37,256 nt of DNA from a bacterium. Its GTDB lineage: Bacteria; Calditrichota; Calditrichia; RBG-13-44-9. Positions 33,075-37,256 of the stretch are shown piece after piece. The notes under the pieces are model-generated. The model was not told the origin of the DNA and did no database searches. It was given only the letters and a program-made list of their open reading frames with translations. Location of the stretch: the NCBI GenBank assembly GCA_020350205.1, contig CP070707.1, positions 977,703-1,014,958 of the forward strand, written 5' to 3'. Made by a program: the position numbers and the translations under genes. Within the stretch, counting starts at the first letter, position 1; each line of letters starts with the position of its first letter.

Positions 33075-34190
33075 CTAGCGTTCCAGATTGATGCTGAATT
33101 TACGAATTGAAATGACCAGTAAAACTGTGGACATGATGCTCAGATACAAAGTTGGCAAAAACAACTGCATAAAGGTGCTACCCTTCAATATGATACCCCG
33201 GATGATAAAAAGGTAGTATTTCGCCGGAATGAGATAGGTAAGGTATTGCAATAGTTTGGGCATTGAGCTTATGGGAAAAATGAAACCTGATAAAAGGAAT
33301 GTAGGAAGCAAAGTGACAATGAGGGCCAGCATCATGGCCACCTGTTGTGTCGGAGCAATGGTAGATATCATCAATCCCAGGCTCAGGGCAGTTATGATGT
33401 AAAGGGTTGATAAAAACAACAGAAGCATGACGCTTCCTTCAAAAGGAACCTGGAAAAGAAATATGCCAATCAGCAAGATAATTATCCCGATCAAAAAGGC
33501 CAGCAGAATATAGGGAAGCACCTTTCCAATGATAATTTCATGTGGTCGGACAGGTGATACCAGAATTTGTTCCATTGTACCGGTCTCTTTTTCTCGGGTA
33601 ATGGTAATGCTGGTGAGCAGGGCCGAAATCATGACGAGTAACAAAGCAACAATTCCCGGGACAAAAAAGTAGGTGCTTTTCCGATCCGGGTTGTAAAGCA
33701 GAGTGCCCCGGATTTCAAAAGGAATAGGTATCATGTCATTGCGGTTTTCATTGAAATTCATAATAACCTGATTGACATAATTTCGAATCATGGTGGCTGC
33801 ATTGGGATCAGCCGCATCAATAATGAACTGAATGTCTACCAGGGATTCCCGGGTCAAATCTTTGGCAAAATTTCCGGGAATAATCATCACCGCATGTGCC
33901 TTCCTTTTTCTGAACAAATCATTGATATCCCTCTCCTCACCTTCGAAGAAAAAAAGACGAAAAAATTCGCTTCCCCTAAAGGAATCAACAAGTTCCCGTG
34001 ACAAGGGTGAATGTGAATAGTCGATCACACCAATTCTTACTTCCTGAATTTCCATTTTCAATGCATATCCGAACATAACCAGCTGCAAGATGGGCATCAG
34101 GAACAGAATAACCAGCGAACGTGGATCTTTCAGAATATGCAAAACCTCTTTGATTGCGATAGAAATGACAATTGGCTTTTCTTTACCCAT
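33075..34190 (-). CDS. ABC-2 type exporter permease (first)
   Basis: This 371-residue permease has the same layout as its neighbour: a segment at ~26-44, a periplasmic domain to ~175, then five segments. The motif VMISALLTSITITREKETGTMEQILVSPVRP is the conserved cytoplasmic helix region, and LLSGFIFPISSMPKLLQYLTYLIPAKYY closes the family pattern. The two permeases are diverged paralogues. AGGA lies before the ATG. It sits 18 nt after the second ATPase gene. Confidence 0.9.
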   Translation of the reverse strand: MGKEKPIVISIAIKEVLHILKDPRSLVILFLMPILQLVMFGYALKMEIQEVRIGVIDYSHSPLSRELVDSFRGSEFFRLFFFEGEERDINDLFRKRKAHAVMIIPGNFAKDLTRESLVDIQFIIDAADPNAATMIRNYVNQVIMNFNENRNDMIPIPFEIRGTLLYNPDRKSTYFFVPGIVALLLVMISALLTSITITREKETGTMEQILVSPVRPHEIIIGKVLPYILLAFLIGIIILLIGIFLFQVPFEGSVMLLLFLSTLYIITALSLGLMISTIAPTQQVAMMLALIVTLLPTFLLSGFIFPISSMPKLLQYLTYLIPAKYYLFIIRGIILKGSTFMQLFLPTLYLSIMSTVLLVISIRKFSINLER

Positions 34191-34208
34191 AAAATCCTGT
34201 TTGGGTTT

Positions 34209-34946
34209 TCAGTGAGTTGATGCCTGCCGCATCAGATGTACGAATACACTTTGGATGGTAGGCAATTTGTATTTTTCCCTCAGATTATCCGGTCTGTCCA
34301 ATGCAATAATTTTCCCGGTGCTCATAATAGAAATACGGTGACAGTACTCTGCTTCATCCATGAAATGGGTGGTCACGAACACGGTAATCCCCCTGCTTGC
34401 TGTCTGGTAAATGACATCCCAGAATGCACGGCGTGAGGAAGGGTCGACACCCGAGGTCGGTTCATCCAGAAATACAATGGAGGGATCATGCAACATGGCC
34501 GTTCCCAAGGCTAATCCCTGTTTAAATCCCGGAGGAAGTGTCCCGGTGAGTTTATCGCGCCAGGGAGTGAGCTGAAGATCAGCAAGTAACTGATTTTTTT
34601 TAAATTCTATGTCGGTTGGATTCAGTCCGTAAATTCCCCCGTAAAAATCAATATTCTCGCTAAGGGTTAGATCATTATACAGAGAAAATTTCTGGCTCAT
34701 GTAACCGATTTTTTGCTTAATACGTTCACTTTCTGCGTAAAGGTCAAGTCCCGTTACCTTCCCCTCACCGGAAGTCGGTTTCAATAATCCGCAAAGCATC
34801 CGGATCATGGTGGTTTTCCCAGCACCGTTTGCTCCCAAAAATCCAAAAATTTCACCCCGTTTTACATCAATAGAGACCTGGTCGACTGCAACAAAGTCAC
34901 CAAATTTTTTGGTTAATCCGGAGGTTTGGACGGCGATCTCACTCAT
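34209..34946 (-). CDS. ABC exporter ATP-binding protein (second)
   Basis: This 245-residue nucleotide-binding subunit has Walker A GANGAGKTT near 34-42, Q-loop YMSQKFSLY, Walker B IVFLDEPTSGVD and H-loop FVTTHFMDEAE. The ABC signature is changed from LSGGQ to LPPGFKQ. Similar LPxGxKQ versions occur in the second cassette of YbhF/RbbA-type exporters, so this is likely ancestral and not decay. Its start overlaps the first ATPase gene by 8 nt. Confidence 0.93.
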   Translation of the reverse strand: MSEIAVQTSGLTKKFGDFVAVDQVSIDVKRGEIFGFLGANGAGKTTMIRMLCGLLKPTSGEGKVTGLDLYAESERIKQKIGYMSQKFSLYNDLTLSENIDFYGGIYGLNPTDIEFKKNQLLADLQLTPWRDKLTGTLPPGFKQGLALGTAMLHDPSIVFLDEPTSGVDPSSRRAFWDVIYQTASRGITVFVTTHFMDEAEYCHRISIMSTGKIIALDRPDNLREKYKLPTIQSVFVHLMRQASTH

Positions 34947-35868
34947 CTTTAATTTCCTGGTTAATCAAATACAGGAAGACATCTTCCATACTAGGTTCAT
35001 GGTCTATCCAGTTTTTTAAATCTCCGCCACTCTGTTTTTGCCATTTTTGCCAGTCTCCCGGAGAAGGTTTTTCGGAAAAACTTACATGCAGTGCATTTCC
35101 AAAAAGCTGTGTTTGTCTTATTCCCTCTAAATTTTTAAAAAAATTCCGGAGTTTTTGCATGTCTCGACCTTCACAGCGGTAAAGTGGATAGGGATATTCT
35201 GCCTTAATTTTTTCGGGGGGATTGATTTCGATGATCTTTCCATTATACATCAGAGCCACCCGGTCACATAATTCTGCTTCTTCCATATAAGCCGTTGAAA
35301 CCAGGATGGTGGCTCCTTCCTGCTGAATCGATTTCAGTATTTCCCAGAATTCCTGCCGGGAAAGCGGATCGACACCATAAGTCGGTTCATCCAGGATAAG
35401 TATAGCCGGTGTATGAATCAGGGCACAGGAGAGTGCCAATTTCTGTTTCATTCCTCCGGATAATTCCCCGGCAAGGCGTTTTTTAAAACTTTCCAGTCTG
35501 GAAAATTGATATAAGCGGTTAAGACGTTCGGTTCTGTGTATTGCCGGAACTTTGAATAAATCGGCAAAAAATTGAAGATTTTGTTCAACACTAAGATCCT
35601 GATACAGGGAAAACCGTTGCGGCATGTATCCAAGTATATTCCGAATTGCTAAAATATCAGTATTGGAGTCCATTCCGGAAACAATAAGCGAACCGGATGT
35701 GGGTTTTAGCAGGGTACAAAGTGCCCGGATCAGGGTGGTCTTGCCTGCTCCATCTGGGCCGATCAAACCAAACAGCTCACCTTCTTCGACCGAAAATGAG
35801 ACCCCGTTAACAGCCGGGTAAGTTCCGTAGACTTTTTTAAATTCTATAATTTCTAAGGCAACTTTCAC
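34939..35868 (-). CDS. ABC exporter ATP-binding protein (first)
   Basis: This 309-residue subunit has Walker A GPDGAGKTT near 36-44, Q-loop YMPQRFSLYQ, a complete signature LSGGMKQ, Walker B ILILDEPTYGVD and H-loop LVSTAYMEEAE, where the usual His is replaced by Ala/Tyr. The last ~80 residues form an extra domain ending EPSMEDVFLYLINQ, common in drug-type exporters. With the second ATPase it makes an asymmetric pair equivalent to the fused YbhF protein. It begins 5 nt after the adaptor gene. Confidence 0.93.
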   Translation of the reverse strand: MKVALEIIEFKKVYGTYPAVNGVSFSVEEGELFGLIGPDGAGKTTLIRALCTLLKPTSGSLIVSGMDSNTDILAIRNILGYMPQRFSLYQDLSVEQNLQFFADLFKVPAIHRTERLNRLYQFSRLESFKKRLAGELSGGMKQKLALSCALIHTPAILILDEPTYGVDPLSRQEFWEILKSIQQEGATILVSTAYMEEAELCDRVALMYNGKIIEINPPEKIKAEYPYPLYRCEGRDMQKLRNFFKNLEGIRQTQLFGNALHVSFSEKPSPGDWQKWQKQSGGDLKNWIDHEPSMEDVFLYLINQEIKDE

Positions 35869-35873
35869 GTTTT

Positions 35874-36764
35874 TTACTCTTTCAGAAGATGAACTTCAAC
35901 CGGCATTCCGTGTTTTAGCAACCGATCTGGATTGGATATATTGACCTTAAGTGCATAGACCAGAGACGTGCGAGTTTCCGGTGTCAGGATCGTTTTGGGT
36001 GTAAATTCTGCTGTGGAACTAATCCAGCTTATGGTTCCTGTTAAAGTTTGCTCGGTTCCATCTAGATGAATTTTGGTTTTTTGCCCCGTTTGAATGTGGG
36101 GAAGTTGTTTTTCGGATACATATATTTTTACCCAGACTTCATTCAGATCAATAATTTCGGCGAGCGGAGCCAGGGATGGAACAGCCTCGCCGGTCTCATA
36201 AAATTTGTCAGTTATGGTTCCGCTCAGAGGCGCTGTAATACGGGCATCATGGATTTTTTTTCGAACCGAACTTAATTGTGCTTCTGTCTGTATTCTTTTG
36301 GAATCCACTGTGCGAATTTGTTGTAAAGCAGTCTGGTAAACTGATTCTGCATTCTGTAACTGGTTTTTAAGATCATCCACATTTTGCTGGGAAATGGATT
36401 CTTCTTTAAGTAAGTCCTCATAGCGTCTGAATTTCTCCTGTATATATTTCAACTCCTTTTTAGCGCGTTCTAACTGAGTCAGTGCAATCAGTTTCTGATT
36501 ATCAACCTCCTGCAAAATGCCATTCAGATTCTGTCTCTGGAAAGACAGTTCCATGGTATCGATTTGGGCCAGCGTGGCTCCCTTTTCAACGGGATCTCCA
36601 CTATCAAAGAACAGCTGGATGATTTTTCCACCGGTCAAAGCCGGGACTTTAACAATGGTGCCTTCAATGACACCAGTATAAACTTGATTGGTTTGCTTTC
36701 CATCAGAACAGAATACAACAGAGAGGCCGAGTACCAACATTAAAATTTTTAGATAGCGAAACAT
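35874..36764 (-). CDS. Periplasmic adaptor (HlyD/membrane fusion protein), probable lipoprotein
   Basis: This 296-residue adaptor links the inner-membrane exporter to a TolC channel. The N-terminus (LMLVLGLSVVFCSDG) looks like a lipoprotein signal with the lipidated Cys at 19. The lipoyl half-domain GGKIIQLFFDSGDPVEKG lies near 45-62 and a coiled-coil hairpin at ~75-165. The second lipoyl half (DARITAPLSGTITDKFYETG) follows at ~170-190, with beta-barrel domain sequence after it. It lies 7 nt after the TolC-type gene. Confidence 0.92.
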   Translation of the reverse strand: MFRYLKILMLVLGLSVVFCSDGKQTNQVYTGVIEGTIVKVPALTGGKIIQLFFDSGDPVEKGATLAQIDTMELSFQRQNLNGILQEVDNQKLIALTQLERAKKELKYIQEKFRRYEDLLKEESISQQNVDDLKNQLQNAESVYQTALQQIRTVDSKRIQTEAQLSSVRKKIHDARITAPLSGTITDKFYETGEAVPSLAPLAEIIDLNEVWVKIYVSEKQLPHIQTGQKTKIHLDGTEQTLTGTISWISSTAEFTPKTILTPETRTSLVYALKVNISNPDRLLKHGMPVEVHLLKE

Positions 36765-36771
36765 GTTATCC

Positions 36772-37256
36772 TCACGGTTGATATTGGGTATCGATTTTTC
36801 CGGTTACATAGGCCAAGAATGCCTGATCCTGCAACCATTTAATCTGAGCCTGCCGGAGTTGCAAATCGGCAGAGGTAAGAGCGATCTCTGCATCATTAAG
36901 CTCAATAGTGGTTGCCAGACCCTGTATATACTGGTTTTGTATGATTTTATAACGGTCATTTTCCTGTTTCAGGAGACGGCGGGTTAATAGAATCTGATCC
37001 AGATCACTCTGCAAGTTTTTATAAGCCTGTTTTACTTCGTTCCTGATGGTCTGGATTTGTTTTTCCTGTTCAGTATTCAGCTGGTTAATTGTATAGGAAA
37101 TCTGGTTGACCTCATGCTTGCGGCGTCCCCAATTCCAGGGCTCCCATTGTAAATTAATCCCGATAAAATAGAGATCAGTCCATTGTTGTTTCAATATCTG
37201 AACATCGGGATATAAATAATGAAAAGAAGCCTGAGCATAGAGCTGGGGATAATAGC
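36772..37256 (-). CDS. TolC-family outer membrane efflux protein (start cut by window edge)
   Basis: The frame is open from the right edge to the stop at 36772, so this is the C-terminal ~160 residues; a TTG at 37194 is not the real start because coding continues above it (PQLYAQASFHYLYPDV). The typical TolC repeat entry GINLQWEPWNWGRRKHEV is followed by a long helical hairpin (NQLNTEQEKQIQTIRNEVKQ and ELNDAEIALTSADLQLRQAQ). It would be the outer-membrane duct of the export operon whose other five genes follow directly. Confidence 0.92.
   Translation of the reverse strand, partial: YYPQLYAQASFHYLYPDVQILKQQWTDLYFIGINLQWEPWNWGRRKHEVNQISYTINQLNTEQEKQIQTIRNEVKQAYKNLQSDLDQILLTRRLLKQENDRYKIIQNQYIQGLATTIELNDAEIALTSADLQLRQAQIKWLQDQAFLAYVTGKIDTQYQP

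Noticed and set aside
34209..34946. Second ABC ATPase as a degenerate, inactive cassette
   Set aside because: Walker A, Walker B and H-loop are intact, and the LPxGxKQ signature is familiar from the second cassette of YbhF-type exporters.
1..37256. CRISPR array, tRNA/rRNA genes, IS elements or prophage
   Set aside because: No spaced direct repeats, tRNA-like cloverleaf in the gene gaps, transposase or phage structural motif was seen in any reading frame.

Overview
The window looks like a chromosomal stretch from a Gram-negative bacterium of moderate-to-low GC. It has outer-membrane components (a phosphate-selective-type porin ending in Phe, a TolC-type efflux protein and a periplasmic adaptor), a type I-alpha glutamine synthetase and frequent TTG starts with good Shine-Dalgarno sequences. 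No rRNA, tRNA, CRISPR, transposase or phage gene was seen. The gene mix would fit a lineage in or near the Calditrichota/KSB1/Bacteroidota-Chlorobiota assemblage. That placement is a guess from gene style, not from a marker gene.

Layout. (1) 1-4616, plus strand: the end of an unrecognised gene, a creatininase-family amidohydrolase, an Ala-Glu type dipeptide epimerase of the enolase superfamily, and a large cation-chloride-cotransporter-like APC permease. This could be a small peptide/amino-acid use operon followed by a transporter. (2) 4617-5446: no intact gene, but a decayed C-terminal half of an S41-type peptidase. (3) 5447-6697: a GT2/GT81-like glycosyltransferase resembling glucosyl(phospho)glycerate synthases. 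(4) 6718-21228: a long minus-strand run with three distinct MscS channels, a DUF2179 membrane protein, a diguanylate cyclase, CorA, glycogen phosphorylase, an unknown polytopic membrane protein, and a Lys-rich/coiled-coil gene split at an A9 tract. The run begins, in the direction of transcription, with a tight operon of a 1021-residue coiled-coil P-loop ATPase, an MscS channel with a signal peptide, and a porin. (5) 21659-25841: a DUF2231 membrane protein, a medium-chain oxidoreductase, an ECF sigma/zinc-finger anti-sigma pair, a possible 23-residue small protein, and glnA. (6) 25895-28386: two overlapping CPA2-type antiporter genes. (7) 28696-31923: an AddB-like nuclease with four candidate Fe-S cysteines. 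(8) 31949-37256: a complete tripartite ABC export operon (TolC, adaptor, two ATPases, two ABC-2 permeases) whose first gene runs off the right edge.

The common theme of 2.3-28.4 kb is osmotic and ion homeostasis: a chloride cotransporter-like permease, a compatible-solute-type glycosyltransferase, three tension-gated channels, CorA, two CPA2 antiporters and a porin. The best candidate for an undescribed system is the ATPase-MscS-porin operon at 16076-21228, in which a cytosolic coiled-coil ATPase is translated just before an inner-membrane channel and an outer-membrane pore. Other points worth checking are the frame-split gene at 15281-15830, the terminator-like leader before the antiporter pair, the hairpin that covers the ribosome binding site of the oxidoreductase, and the 23-residue ORF upstream of glnA.
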